The notes: generated by a model not told the origin, from the letters alone. DNA of 64,000 bases from Micromonospora craniellae (GCF_014764405.1 NZ_CP061725.1:3596001-3660000), one strand, 5' to 3'; counted from the stretch's first letter, positions 48,540 through 58,220 are shown. Numbers and translations are program-made.

Positions 48540-49810
48540 CCGACCGGCAGCCCACCACAGGTTGGCAGCCCAGCACCGCCACCGAGCGGGCGTTGCTGGC
48601 CGCCGCCGAGGCCGACGACCGGGCGGCCTTCCTCGCCGTGCTCGCCGACGGCCCGCTGCTGCTGCCCGTGTCGCCATCGGCGGCGGCCGGTCTGGAGCCG
48701 GTGGCCTGGCCCACCGGCACCCACGACGGGATCACCCATGTGCTGGCCTTCACCTCGGCGGGAGCCATCGCCGCCGCCATGCCCGGCCGGTCGGTCGACT
48801 ACCACGTGTTCGCGCTCGCCGACCTCGCCGTCGACTGGCCGGACGACGACTGGATGCTGGTCGTCGACGCCGGGTTGCCGATCGGTGTGCGGCTGACGGC
48901 CGAGGAACTGCGGTCGGTTGCCGCGCCCGTGGTCGAGGCGGAACGGCCGCTGCGCGAGGCGATCCGGCGGCAGGACCCGAACGCGCTGATGTCGGCGCTG
49001 TTCCGGGCCGAGCTGGTGCTGCCGCTACGTCCGGACGGCCCGGCCACCCGTGACCTCACCGACCCGGAGTTTCCCTGGTGGAGCATGCCTGACGAGGAGG
49101 GTCGGCCGAGCCTGCCGGTCTTCACCTCCGAGGCACGGATGCGTCAGGCGTTCGGTGAGCACGACCTGGTGGTGATCAACAGCCTCCAGCTCACCGACCA
49201 CTGGCCGGACCTCTCCTGGCAGTTGCTGCTCAACCCGGACACCGCGCTGGCGGCGGCGCTGCCCGGCGAGGCACTGCTGAAGCTGCGCGAGTGGGTCGGC
49301 GAACTGCGGCAGGTGATCACCGAGGCGACCGAGGAGGAACGGCGTCGCCGCGAGACGGCCGCGTACGCCGAGCCGTCGCGGCGGGGCGTACCGGTGCCGC
49401 GTGCGGCCCCGGAGACCGAGGTCGACGAGGGGCCGGACCCGGACGTACCGCTGCTGCTACAACTGGTCATCCCGCACCGTCACCTGCCGTCCTACCTCGA
49501 CGACGGGTACGACCGGGCGGCCGGGCTGGTGCACGCCTGGCACGGCCCGGGGCGGGACACCCCGGCACGGCTCTACCGTCGACTCGGGCTGCTCGGCGAG
49601 GGTTCGCCCTTCGAGGAGAGGGACGAGTGGGTGGCCGTGCTGCGCTGGCCGCCCGGGGAGGCCACGCCGCCGGAGTGGGGTGAGGGTCGACCACGCATGG
49701 AGTCGCTTGTCGTACCGGACGGCACCGCCCTGCACTGCCTGCACCAGGACGGTCGTGACGAGCTGCTGGCCCGCTTCGACGCGACCGCCCGACGCTGGTC
49801 CCCGGCCTGA
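48536..49810 (+). CDS. SseB-like two-domain protein
   Basis: 424 residues; the GTG start overlaps the SUKH-3 stop. Two SseB-type N-terminal domains can be seen: RALLAAAEADDRAAFLAVLA ... LAFTSAGAIAAAM, and REAIRRQDPNALMSALFRAE ... LPVFTSEARMRQAFG. A third C-terminal region (PLLLQLVIPHRHLPSYLDDG ... LVVPDGTALHCLHQDG) is not recognised. SseB-like domains are common in actinobacterial T7SS/polymorphic-toxin neighbourhoods, where they may act as chaperones or immunity proteins. Third gene of the deaminase/SUKH unit. Confidence 0.75.
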   Translation: MTDRQPTTGWQPSTATERALLAAAEADDRAAFLAVLADGPLLLPVSPSAAAGLEPVAWPTGTHDGITHVLAFTSAGAIAAAMPGRSVDYHVFALADLAVDWPDDDWMLVVDAGLPIGVRLTAEELRSVAAPVVEAERPLREAIRRQDPNALMSALFRAELVLPLRPDGPATRDLTDPEFPWWSMPDEEGRPSLPVFTSEARMRQAFGEHDLVVINSLQLTDHWPDLSWQLLLNPDTALAAALPGEALLKLREWVGELRQVITEATEEERRRRETAAYAEPSRRGVPVPRAAPETEVDEGPDPDVPLLLQLVIPHRHLPSYLDDGYDRAAGLVHAWHGPGRDTPARLYRRLGLLGEGSPFEERDEWVAVLRWPPGEATPPEWGEGRPRMESLVVPDGTALHCLHQDGRDELLARFDATARRWSPA

Positions 49811-50290
49811 TCAGGCTCGGCGGCCGGCGAACCAGGCGCGGGCCGGTGGGCTGCACACCAGAGCGAGCGAGACGCCCGCGAGGCCGCCCACGACCAGTGG
49901 GGTGACCATCGTCGGCTCGAAGGTCAGCTTGCCCTGCGTCAGCAGCGTGACGATGACGACGACGAAGATTCCGAACGTGAAGCCCGCCGGCACGACCAGT
50001 CCGGCCGCGCCGTCGCCCTGCCAGGCCATCATCATCCCGAGCGAGGCGAGGAACACCACCAGCAGGGCGAGCGCGAGTACGGCGCCACCGATGCCCACCA
50101 CCAGCAGGCGACCGATCCCGCTGCCCTCCGTACGCAGCATGGCCAGGAAGAAGGCGATCCCGGCGACCAGCCAGACGGCGACCGCAGGCACCATCAGCAG
50201 CACCGCGAGCGTGACCACGACCGGGCGTGATGGCACCGCCGCCTCACCGGCGGTGGGTGGGGACGACTCGGGTTCCTCCTCCGGATGCAT
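49811..50290 (-). CDS. small integral membrane protein next to mycosin
   Basis: 159 residues with four membrane helices (VVVTLAVLLMVPAVAVWLVA, LLVVGIGGAVLALALLVVFL, VVPAGFTFGIFVVVIVTLLT, VTPLVVGGLAGVSLALV) after a Glu/Pro-rich cytoplasmic start. No family recognised. ATG 50290 is four bases after the stop of the mycosin gene, so the two are co-transcribed and the protein may be a minor subunit of the secretion complex. Ends head-to-head against the SseB-like gene. Confidence 0.65.
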   Translation of the reverse strand: MHPEEEPESSPPTAGEAAVPSRPVVVTLAVLLMVPAVAVWLVAGIAFFLAMLRTEGSGIGRLLVVGIGGAVLALALLVVFLASLGMMMAWQGDGAAGLVVPAGFTFGIFVVVIVTLLTQGKLTFEPTMVTPLVVGGLAGVSLALVCSPPARAWFAGRRA

Positions 50291-50293
50291 CGG

Positions 50294-51547
50294 TCAACCG
50301 GGCGGCCGGCGCCAGACCGATTCGTCGGCGGGATCGTCCGGTCCAGCCGGTGGGACGTGCGTCCCGGGCGTCGGGCCGACCGGTCCGTCCCCGTCCACCG
50401 CGACGGCCCTTGCCCGACGGGCGCGACGCAGCAGTATGACGGCCGTCACGGCCCCGACGAGGAGCACCAGGATTCCCACCCAGATCAGGACCACGATGAC
50501 GGTCTCCGCCGGGCCGGGCCCCTCGACGGCGCGGGCCGCCTCCAGGCCCGCGTCGAGCTCCGGTTCGTCGGGTGTCGCCGCGCTACGGGCCCGACCGTCC
50601 GGCTCGCCGGTCAGTGCCGCCCGCAGGTCGAGCACACCCCATCCGTAGTACAGGTCCCGGCCGGGATCTCCGGCGTCCCGCGTGGTTTCGAGCAGGCGCT
50701 CGAAGAGCTGGTACGCGTTCAGGTCCGGATACTTCGCCTTGACCAGTGCCATCGCTCCGGAGACGATCGCGGCCGACCCGCTGTTGCCGATCGCGGTGAC
50801 GTACCGGCCGCCGGGGGCGGCCTGCACGATGTCCTCGCCTGGCGCGGCGATGTTGACCTCTTCGGCGGGCAGGGCGGCCTCTTTGCTGATGACGCCCGCA
50901 CGATCGGTGCCGTTGACGGCGATGGCGCCGGGGTGCCGGGCCGGGTTGCCGATGATGGCGTCCTTGCGGTTGCCGACGGCGGCGACCACGACCACGTTCC
51001 GCTGGTACGCCCGGTCGACCGCCCGGTTCAGCTCCTCGTTGTGGCTCGCGCCCAGCGAGACGTTGACGATGTCCGCACCGTTGTCCACCGCCCAGTTGAT
51101 GCCGGCGGCGATCGCGGTCGGCGCGATCACCGCACTGCGTTCGCTCTTGATCGTGACCGGCAGGATCTTGGCCTTCGGCGCGACACCGAGTACGCCGTCG
51201 CCGTCGCCCGGCCCGTGCCCGTGCCCGGCGATCAGCGAGGCCATGCCGGTGCCGTGCCCCTCCCGGTCGACGCGGCCCTTGGCCTTGTCGTCGTAGAGGT
51301 CCACACCGGGCACGACGTTGTCCCTGAGGTCCGGATGCGTCGCGTCCACCCCGGTGTCGATCACCGCGACGGTGACACCCTCGCCCCGGCTGATCCGGTG
51401 CATCTCGGCCAGTTCCAGGGTCTTCACGTGCCACGAGTCGTCCCTGGTGGAGTCGGCCAGCGCGGGTGCGGCGGACACGACGAGGGCGGCCAGAACGCTC
51501 GCGGCGGTGAGCGCCACGGTGGTCATCGGTCGGGTGAGGAGACGCAT
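50294..51547 (-). CDS. mycP: mycosin (type VII secretion subtilisin-like protease), variant Ser motif
   Basis: 417 residues. Signal peptide (1-31), then an S8 domain with Asp64 (VAVIDTGVD), His98 (REGHGTGMASLIAGH) and Ser256 in GNSGSAAIVSG, a membrane helix near 345-370 (VIVVLIWVGILVLLVGAVTA) and a cytoplasmic tail. This is the mycosin plan: a membrane-tethered protease that stabilises and processes at the ESX channel. The usual GTSxAAP around the Ser is replaced by GNSGSAA, without the proline, so the activity level is uncertain. Start ATG 51547 begins the signal peptide. Confidence 0.88.
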   Translation of the reverse strand: MRLLTRPMTTVALTAASVLAALVVSAAPALADSTRDDSWHVKTLELAEMHRISRGEGVTVAVIDTGVDATHPDLRDNVVPGVDLYDDKAKGRVDREGHGTGMASLIAGHGHGPGDGDGVLGVAPKAKILPVTIKSERSAVIAPTAIAAGINWAVDNGADIVNVSLGASHNEELNRAVDRAYQRNVVVVAAVGNRKDAIIGNPARHPGAIAVNGTDRAGVISKEAALPAEEVNIAAPGEDIVQAAPGGRYVTAIGNSGSAAIVSGAMALVKAKYPDLNAYQLFERLLETTRDAGDPGRDLYYGWGVLDLRAALTGEPDGRARSAATPDEPELDAGLEAARAVEGPGPAETVIVVLIWVGILVLLVGAVTAVILLRRARRARAVAVDGDGPVGPTPGTHVPPAGPDDPADESVWRRPPG

Positions 51548-51654
51548 ACCCGTCTGCCTTCCGCTGGTGGGAGCCGTTCGACGGCCAGGAATGTGGACGG
51601 TCACCGCATGGTACGGACCGGCCACCGGAATTCCGGTGACCGGCCCGCCGCTGC

Positions 51655-53379
51655 TCAGGACTGCCCGAGCGCCCGTCCCTGCTCGCGAGGGCGCTGCTCG
51701 GTCGGCGCCTCGACCACACCGACCGCGGACGACTCGGTGACCCACAGCTCGTCGTCGCCGTCGCCGTACTCCCAGGTCTCCTGCTCCCCGTCGCGCCCCT
51801 GACCGGTACGCGGCCTGGGCACCGAGGACCCGGCGCGACGTCCGCCGAGCGACGGCGCCGGGCCGGTGGTCGGCGCCGGACGGGTGGCACCGGTGCGACC
51901 GCTCAGGCCAGGTCGGGCACCGGTGCCCGGTGTGGGCGTGCCGGGCGGTGGGGTCGGGGGCGTACCGGCACGGCTGACCGGCGCGGCACCCGCCTTGGGC
52001 GGCTTGCCCGGCGCGGCGCCACGCGGGCCGCCGAGGCTCGGCGGCGGCGTGGTGGCCGGACGCCCGGGGGCAGCGCCCCGTGGGCCCGGCCGGGCCGTGG
52101 AGCCCGGCAGCTGTGGGCTGGACGGCGGTGGGGTGGGCGAGCCGGTCGGCCGGAGCCCGCCCGGTCGGCCCGGGCGAGCACCCGGTGCACCCGGCGTGCC
52201 GGTGTTACCCGGCAGGGTCGGACGGTTCGGCGCGGGCCCCCGCTTGCCGCCCGGAGGCGCGCCGGCACCGTTGGCCGGACCACCGGCCCCGGGAAGCGTG
52301 GGACGGTTGGGAGCCGGACCTCGGCCGCCCGGCGGCGTGGATCCACCGGTGCCCGGCAACGAGGTGCGCGGGGCGTTCGGGCGTCCCGAGCCCGGCGGGT
52401 TCAGGCCGGGGTTGGTCGGACGGAGCCCGGGACCGACCGGCGGCACCGGTGGGCCGGGCGTGACGGGAGCGTTCGGCGTGGAAACCGGGGGCGGTGCGGC
52501 CGGCGGCGGCCCGGCCGGGGCGACCGGAGCCGTGGTGCCCGCGAGGCTCAGGCCGTCCGGCGTGCCGGGCGGAGGAGCAGCTGGCGCAGCGGGCCGGTCG
52601 CCCGTGTCCGGCTGGTTCGGCATGCCCGGCCGATTCGGGCGGGAGCCGTTGAGCGAGGGAGCGCCGGGTCGGCCGCCCGGTGCGCCCGGTGCCGTCGGCC
52701 GGGGAACGTTGGACTGGTCGAAGAGCACGGCGTCCGTCGGGCCCTTGAATTTGCCGCCCCGGGAGATGTTCGTGATGTACGTGTCGATGTAGAAGTCGGC
52801 CAGCGGCTTGACGATGTTCTTGGCGCGCTGGTGATAGTCCTTCTGCACTTCGTCGTACGGCTTGCCGTTGTTGATGCCGAAGAGGTCGCCCAGCTGGATG
52901 CCCTCGTCGGCGGCGCGGCGGTCCGCCTGCCGGATCTGCTCGGCCCGGTACTCCTCCCAGAGCGTCTTCATCTCGGTCTGGGTGGTCTTGATCTTGCTGG
53001 CGAGCTGATCCAGACCGGTGGCGTTGTTGGTGGCGACGGTCTTCCACTCGTCGAGCGAGTGCAGCGTCGCGCCGACGCGGCCCATGAAGACGCGGGCGGC
53101 CGGCGACTGCCACTTGGCGTCGAGCGAGTCCGCGTGGCGCCTGAGGTTGTCCCGGGTGGCCTGGAGCAGACTGGCCGCGCGTCGCCACATCTCGGCCAGC
53201 GCGGTGGTGCGTTCGTCGCTCTCCTTGCGGACGTACTCCCACATCTCCTCGATGTTCACTGAGTCCCATGCCGTGGGCTCGTACGGCGTGGACTGGCCGG
53301 CCCGCTCGGCCGCGTAGTCGTCCGACACCCCGGAGTACATGTGGTAGCTCGGCGGCTGCCAGCCGTAGTAGTCGCTCAT
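51655..53379 (-). CDS. PPE/WXG-like secretion substrate with long proline-rich tail
   Basis: 574 residues. Residues about 45-190 form a helical bundle like PPE/WXG substrates: MWRRAASLLQATRDNLRRHA, KWQSPAARVFMGRVGATLHS, WKTVATNNATGLDQLASKIK. The rest, about 230-540, is a Pro/Gly/Arg repeat region of low complexity, ending in an acidic C-terminus (GYGDGDDELW). No enzymatic domain. Large PPE-like proteins are both substrates and structural partners of ESX systems. It lies between mycP and the 205-residue WXG-like gene, all on the same strand. Confidence 0.72.
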   Translation of the reverse strand: MSDYYGWQPPSYHMYSGVSDDYAAERAGQSTPYEPTAWDSVNIEEMWEYVRKESDERTTALAEMWRRAASLLQATRDNLRRHADSLDAKWQSPAARVFMGRVGATLHSLDEWKTVATNNATGLDQLASKIKTTQTEMKTLWEEYRAEQIRQADRRAADEGIQLGDLFGINNGKPYDEVQKDYHQRAKNIVKPLADFYIDTYITNISRGGKFKGPTDAVLFDQSNVPRPTAPGAPGGRPGAPSLNGSRPNRPGMPNQPDTGDRPAAPAAPPPGTPDGLSLAGTTAPVAPAGPPPAAPPPVSTPNAPVTPGPPVPPVGPGLRPTNPGLNPPGSGRPNAPRTSLPGTGGSTPPGGRGPAPNRPTLPGAGGPANGAGAPPGGKRGPAPNRPTLPGNTGTPGAPGARPGRPGGLRPTGSPTPPPSSPQLPGSTARPGPRGAAPGRPATTPPPSLGGPRGAAPGKPPKAGAAPVSRAGTPPTPPPGTPTPGTGARPGLSGRTGATRPAPTTGPAPSLGGRRAGSSVPRPRTGQGRDGEQETWEYGDGDDELWVTESSAVGVVEAPTEQRPREQGRALGQS

Positions 53380-53413
53380 CCCCGCTCCTCAGGCCCCCCG
53401 TTCCGCCCTGCCG

Positions 53414-54031
53414 TCACTGCAGACTCGACTGGTCCAGTCGGAGATCGTCGCCGTGCATGCGTTCACTGTCGCCCGGGATCACGTACGCGCCCGAGCCCTC
53501 GCCGATGACCTCCCGCTGGGCCCACTCCGGCGTCTGCTCGCGATCACTACTCGGGATCGGGTCCGTGCCGTGGTACGGATTCGTCACCGGGTCGGTCGCC
53601 TCCTGGGGAACCGTCTCGGCCGGATCGGTGGCGTCGCCCTCCTGCCACGCGCCGCTGAGCGTCTCCTGACCGTCGACCGCGTGGAACGCGTTGAAGACGT
53701 CGTCGTTGGTGGCCTGGGCGAGCGCGTCCCCGGTGAGGTACTCCGCCGAGATGGACATGGCGGCGGTGCTGAGCGCGACGAGCCCCTTCATCGCGTCGCC
53801 CATCAGGTGGGACACCGCCATCCGGCTCTCGTCGTGCCGGCCACGGAAGAACCTGGCCTCCTTCATCCCGCCGCCGCCGAACGGCGCCTGCACGGTGAGC
53901 ATGGGTTGCAGGCCGCCCTCGAAACTGGGCCGGAAGTTCTCGTCAAGCTCCTTCTGTATCGCCTGCGCAAAGTCCTTGAGCTGCTGGATGTCGACGTTGA
54001 TCTCCTCGTCGACGAGCCACTCGTCGCCCAT
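53414..54031 (-). CDS. WXG100-like partner protein (205 aa)
   Basis: Start ATG 54031 (MGDEWLVDEEINVDIQQLKD). It has a helical N-terminal half, VDIQQLKDFAQAIQKELDEN and ESRMAVSHLMGDAMKGLVAL with a glycine turn between, matching the helix-turn-helix size of WXG100 proteins but without a clear WxG. The acidic C-terminal half is disordered. It probably pairs with the proline-rich protein gene 34 bases downstream, as PE/PPE or Esx partners do. Ribosome site gggggaggg upstream. Confidence 0.65.
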   Translation of the reverse strand: MGDEWLVDEEINVDIQQLKDFAQAIQKELDENFRPSFEGGLQPMLTVQAPFGGGGMKEARFFRGRHDESRMAVSHLMGDAMKGLVALSTAAMSISAEYLTGDALAQATNDDVFNAFHAVDGQETLSGAWQEGDATDPAETVPQEATDPVTNPYHGTDPIPSSDREQTPEWAQREVIGEGSGAYVIPGDSERMHGDDLRLDQSSLQ

Positions 54032-54159
54032 GTCCCTCCCCCGATCACTCACATGGCACCGGGCGCGGCCGGCCTTCGCCCCGTGAGGGCGGTCCCGCAG
54101 CCGCGCACGATAATCCACTCTGGCCGACGTTAGCCCGTCCGGGCAACCCCGAACCGTGC

Positions 54160-57100
54160 TCAGGAGCGCGGTGGGAGGTGCACCAGTTGCACCAGTCGGG
54201 TCCCGCCGCGCCGGGACACCAGCCAGCCCCGGCCCGGGGGCAGCGGCCCGGGTCGGACGGTACCGAGCAGCACGCCCTCGTCCCGGTTGCCGGACATCAC
54301 GATGCCCGGCGTGCTGATCTCCCGCAGCCGCATCAGCACCGGCTCGTACAATGCCCGGCTCGCGCCACCGGTCCGGCGGGCGATGATCAGGTGCAGGCCG
54401 ATGTCCCGGGCCTGGGGCAGGAACTCCAGCAGCGGGGTCAGCGGGTTGCTGCCCGCGCCAGCCACCAGGTCGTAGTCGTCGACCAGCACGTACAGGTCGG
54501 GGCCCTTCCACCAGTCGCGGGCCCGCAGCCGCTCGGCGCTGATGTCCGGCGGCGGCAGCCGGTCCCGCATCACCGCGGCGACCTCGGTCACGATGCCCTC
54601 GGTGACCTGTGCCGTGGAGCCGTACCCGATCAGGTGCGGCGAGTCGATGTCGCCCAGCAGGCTGCGTCGGTAGTCGACGAGGACCAGGCGCGCCCGGGTC
54701 AGCTCGTTGCGGTCGACGATCGTCTGCGCCAGCGCCCGCAGGAACGTGCTCTTACCCGACTCACCGTCGCCGAACAGGATGAAGTGCGGGTCGGCGGCGA
54801 AGTCCAGGTGCACCGGACGGAGGTCCACCTCGGCGATGCCGATCGGCACCCCCGGGCGGCCGGTGTCCGGCAGGCTGCCGTAGGGGACCACCGGCGGCAG
54901 CAACCGGATCGGCGGGGCACCCGGGCCCTGCCACGCGGCGGCCAGGTCGGTGACCAGCTTGCGGGCCCCCTCGGGAAGGGTCTCCGACTCCTGCGCGCCG
55001 TCGGCCCGGGGCAGCGCCGCGAGGAACTGCTGGCCGTCCGCCGTGATGCCGCGTCCCGGTGACTTGTCCGGCACGTTCATCGCCGCCCGGCGGTCCAGGT
55101 TGGAGTCGCTCGCGTCGGCCAGCCACAGCTCCAGCCGGGTACCGAAGACATCCCGTACGGCCGGCCGCAGGTCCATCCAGCGCCCGGCGGTGACGATCAG
55201 GTGGATGCCGAAGGAGAGACCACGGTTGGCGATGTCGTTGATGGTGGGTTCGAGGTCCTCGAACTCCGACCGCAGCGTGGCCCAGCCGTCGATCACCAGG
55301 AAGACGTCGCCGAACGGGTCGTCGTCGTGCTGCCCGTGGCGACGCGCCCGCCGGTACTCGGACATCGAGTCCACGCCACGCTCGGCGAACCGGCGCTCCC
55401 GCTCGCCCATCAGCAACTGCAACTCGGCCACCGTACGCCGGACCAGACCGGCGTCGAGCCGGGTCGCCACCGAGCCGACGTGCGGCAGCTCGCGCAGCGA
55501 GGAGAGCGCGCTGCTGCCGAGGTCGAGGCAGTACACCTGGGCCTCCCGAGGGGTGTGCGTCAGGGCCAGCGAGGTGACCACGGTACGCAGCAGCGTGCTC
55601 TTGCCGCTCTGCGGACCTCCGACGATCACCGCGTGACCCGCCGCCCCGCCCAGGTCGAACCAGAGCACGTCCCTGCGTTGCTCGAACGGCTTGTCGACGA
55701 TGCCCACCGCCACCTGCAACTCGCCGAGCAGGCCGGCGTGCGCCACGGTCACCCCGCGCGCCGGGTCGGCGGTCAACGGCGGCAGCAACTGGTCCAACGT
55801 CGGCGGCTCGGCCAGCGGCGGCAGCCACACCTGGTGCGCCGGCTTACCCCGACCGGCGAGCCGGCCGACCAGAATGTCCAGCACGCTCTCGCCGACCCCG
55901 TCGACCGGTTCCGGCTCCTCCTCCGGCTTCGGCGTCCGGGTCACCGGCGGGGCGACGTAGGCGGTGGTGTACTCGCGTACCCGATCCCCGCCGTCACCGG
56001 CCGCGACCGCTGCGGCGGTCTTGCTCCGGTACGCGCCGGAGACGTACGCGGCCTTGAAGCGCTCCAGCGGCTCGGTGCCGAAACGCAGGTAGCCGTGGCC
56101 CGGCGACCGGGGCAGCTCGTACGCGTCGGTGGCGCCGAGCACCACCCGCGACTCCATCGCAGAGAAGGTCCGCAGACCGATCCGGTACGACAGGTGGGTG
56201 TCGAGCCCCCGGAGCCGCCCCTCCTCCAGCCGCTGACTGGCCAGCAGCAGATGTACGCCGAGCGACCGGCCGACCCGGCCGATCTGCACGAACATGTCGA
56301 TGAAGTCGGGCTTCGCGGTGAGCAGCTCGGAGAACTCGTCGCAGATGATGAGCAGGCTCGGCAGCGGCGACAGCGGGGCGCCTGCCGCCCGGGCCTTCTC
56401 GTAGTCGCGCTGCGAGGCGTAGTTGCCGGCGGCCCGCAGCAGCTCCTGCCGGCGGACCAGCTCGCCGTTGATGGAGTCCGTCATCCGGTCCACCAGCGGC
56501 AGCTCGTCGGCCAGGTTGGTGATCACCGCACTGGTGTGCGGCAACCCGTCCAGCCGGGTGAAGGTGGCGCCGCCCTTGAAGTCGACCAGGACGAAGTTGA
56601 GGCTCTCCGACGAGTGGGTCGCCGCCAGCGCCAGCACCAGGGTGCGCAGCAGCTCGGACTTGCCGGAACCGGTCGCGCCGATGAGCAGCCCGTGCGGCCC
56701 CATGCCGTCCTGCGCGGATTCCTTCAGGTCCAGCTCCACCGGCCCACCGTCGGTGCCGATCCCGATCGGGACCCGCAACTTGTCGCGGTTGGGTCGCGGC
56801 TGCCAGGCCCGGTCCACGTCGAACTCGTACGGGTCGCCGATGTCGAGCAGGTCGGCCAGGCCCAACTCGCTGGTCAGCGGGGTGTCGCCGCCGCCCCGGG
56901 AGGCAGCCGACAGGCGCAGCGGAGCCAACTGCATGGCCAGCGCCTCGACCTCGGCCGGCCGGCAGTCGTCGGCCCGCCCGATCTCCGCCGGCCCGTCCAC
57001 CGTGACGCTGTCCAGCTTGCGCTCCGCCGACACCTCCAGCACCAGCCGCGCCCGGTCGAGCAGACGCGGTGCCGGGGTGGAGAGGTCGAGCAGGGTGACG

Positions 57101-58122
57101 CCCTCCACCCCGCCCTCGGTCATCAGGTGATCGGAACCAGCGGTGTCACCGCCGTCGACGACCACCAGCACGTGTGGACCGGAGACCTGCGGACCACCGC
57201 CGCTGGCGTTGAACCGGGGCCGGCTGGCGAGCACGTCGTCGAGCATCGCCTCCAGGCCGGTCACCGAGGGTGCCACCAGCCGCAGTTGGCCCAGCGCGTC
57301 GGTGCGTGACGGGTGCAACGCGTGCGGCAACCACTTCGTCCACTCCCACTCGGCCCGCCGGTCCGGCGCCACGCAGATCGCGACCAGCATGTCGTCCGGA
57401 GCGTGGAACGCGGCGGCCTGGGCGAGCACCGCCCGGACCATGCCCCGCGCGGCCTCGATGTCGCCGCGCAGATGCACCCGGGCGAACCCGTTCAGCGCCA
57501 TCGTCACCGGCAGGTCGGGCACCTCACCGTAGGTGGTGAGGAAGCGACGCAACGCCAGCGCGCACATCGGCTCCAGCTTCTCCAGCGACGTGGCCGGCGG
57601 CGGCACCAGGGGCGTGGCCAGCTCCTGCGGGCCCAGGCCGATCCGGACCGTGCCGAAGTCCACGTCGCCGCGCCGACGCTCCCACAACCGCTGCCCCAGC
57701 GGCAGTGACCAGAGGATGTCCGGGTCCGGATGCCGGTAGAAGGCCGCCTCGCGCTGCTTGCGGATCGTCTTCAGCACCCGGCGCCGCTGCCGCGACAGAT
57801 GCGTCATGTACTCCCGGCGCCGCTGCGACATCTCCTGCTTGCCCGGTCCGCCCGAATTGTTGCTCAGCTGCGAAGCGAGCATGCCGATGGCGGAGAGCCC
57901 GAACAGGCCGCCGGTGACGTACCCGAGAGTCGATCCGCCCCGGCCGGCGAACATGAGGGCCATCGCGAACGAACCGGCGAGCATCGGCAGCAGCATCATC
58001 ATCTGCCCCCAGGCCTTACCGGTCGGCGCCGGCACCTCGGGCGGCGCCTCCAGGAGCACCTCGCCGGAGGGGTACTCCGGCTCCGGCTGCCGGGCGGGTC
58101 GTTTGACGACCACCGTGCTCAC
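54160..58122 (-). CDS. eccC: type VII secretion ATPase EccC (three FtsK/SpoIIIE domains)
   Basis: 1,320 residues from GTG 58122. N-terminal two-helix anchor (MMMLLPMLAGSFAMALMFAG, TGGLFGLSAIGMLASQL), a DUF domain, then three P-loop domains: Walker A GATGSGKSELL (about 478), GGPQSGKSTLL (about 836) and GDGESGKSTFL (about 1117), with FVLVDFKGGATFTRL as the first Walker B. EccC is the motor that recognises WXG100 signal sequences and drives export. Both halves (EccCa and EccCb) are fused in one chain here, as in ESX-3/ESX-5. Divergent from eccD across a 170-base intergenic region. Confidence 0.96.
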   Translation of the reverse strand: MSTVVVKRPARQPEPEYPSGEVLLEAPPEVPAPTGKAWGQMMMLLPMLAGSFAMALMFAGRGGSTLGYVTGGLFGLSAIGMLASQLSNNSGGPGKQEMSQRRREYMTHLSRQRRRVLKTIRKQREAAFYRHPDPDILWSLPLGQRLWERRRGDVDFGTVRIGLGPQELATPLVPPPATSLEKLEPMCALALRRFLTTYGEVPDLPVTMALNGFARVHLRGDIEAARGMVRAVLAQAAAFHAPDDMLVAICVAPDRRAEWEWTKWLPHALHPSRTDALGQLRLVAPSVTGLEAMLDDVLASRPRFNASGGGPQVSGPHVLVVVDGGDTAGSDHLMTEGGVEGVTLLDLSTPAPRLLDRARLVLEVSAERKLDSVTVDGPAEIGRADDCRPAEVEALAMQLAPLRLSAASRGGGDTPLTSELGLADLLDIGDPYEFDVDRAWQPRPNRDKLRVPIGIGTDGGPVELDLKESAQDGMGPHGLLIGATGSGKSELLRTLVLALAATHSSESLNFVLVDFKGGATFTRLDGLPHTSAVITNLADELPLVDRMTDSINGELVRRQELLRAAGNYASQRDYEKARAAGAPLSPLPSLLIICDEFSELLTAKPDFIDMFVQIGRVGRSLGVHLLLASQRLEEGRLRGLDTHLSYRIGLRTFSAMESRVVLGATDAYELPRSPGHGYLRFGTEPLERFKAAYVSGAYRSKTAAAVAAGDGGDRVREYTTAYVAPPVTRTPKPEEEPEPVDGVGESVLDILVGRLAGRGKPAHQVWLPPLAEPPTLDQLLPPLTADPARGVTVAHAGLLGELQVAVGIVDKPFEQRRDVLWFDLGGAAGHAVIVGGPQSGKSTLLRTVVTSLALTHTPREAQVYCLDLGSSALSSLRELPHVGSVATRLDAGLVRRTVAELQLLMGERERRFAERGVDSMSEYRRARRHGQHDDDPFGDVFLVIDGWATLRSEFEDLEPTINDIANRGLSFGIHLIVTAGRWMDLRPAVRDVFGTRLELWLADASDSNLDRRAAMNVPDKSPGRGITADGQQFLAALPRADGAQESETLPEGARKLVTDLAAAWQGPGAPPIRLLPPVVPYGSLPDTGRPGVPIGIAEVDLRPVHLDFAADPHFILFGDGESGKSTFLRALAQTIVDRNELTRARLVLVDYRRSLLGDIDSPHLIGYGSTAQVTEGIVTEVAAVMRDRLPPPDISAERLRARDWWKGPDLYVLVDDYDLVAGAGSNPLTPLLEFLPQARDIGLHLIIARRTGGASRALYEPVLMRLREISTPGIVMSGNRDEGVLLGTVRPGPLPPGRGWLVSRRGGTRLVQLVHLPPRS

Positions 58123-58220
58123 GTGACAGACCTCCGTTGCCTCTCGCGGGCGTCGTGCGTACGCCCGGGACCCCCGTGCGCTCGGCCGTCGCGGAGAACC
58201 GGCACCCACGTCACCGGCAC

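Noticed and set aside
52080..52700. Repetitive Pro/Gly codons resembling a tandem repeat
   Set aside because: Irregular period; explained by the proline-rich tail of the secretion substrate.
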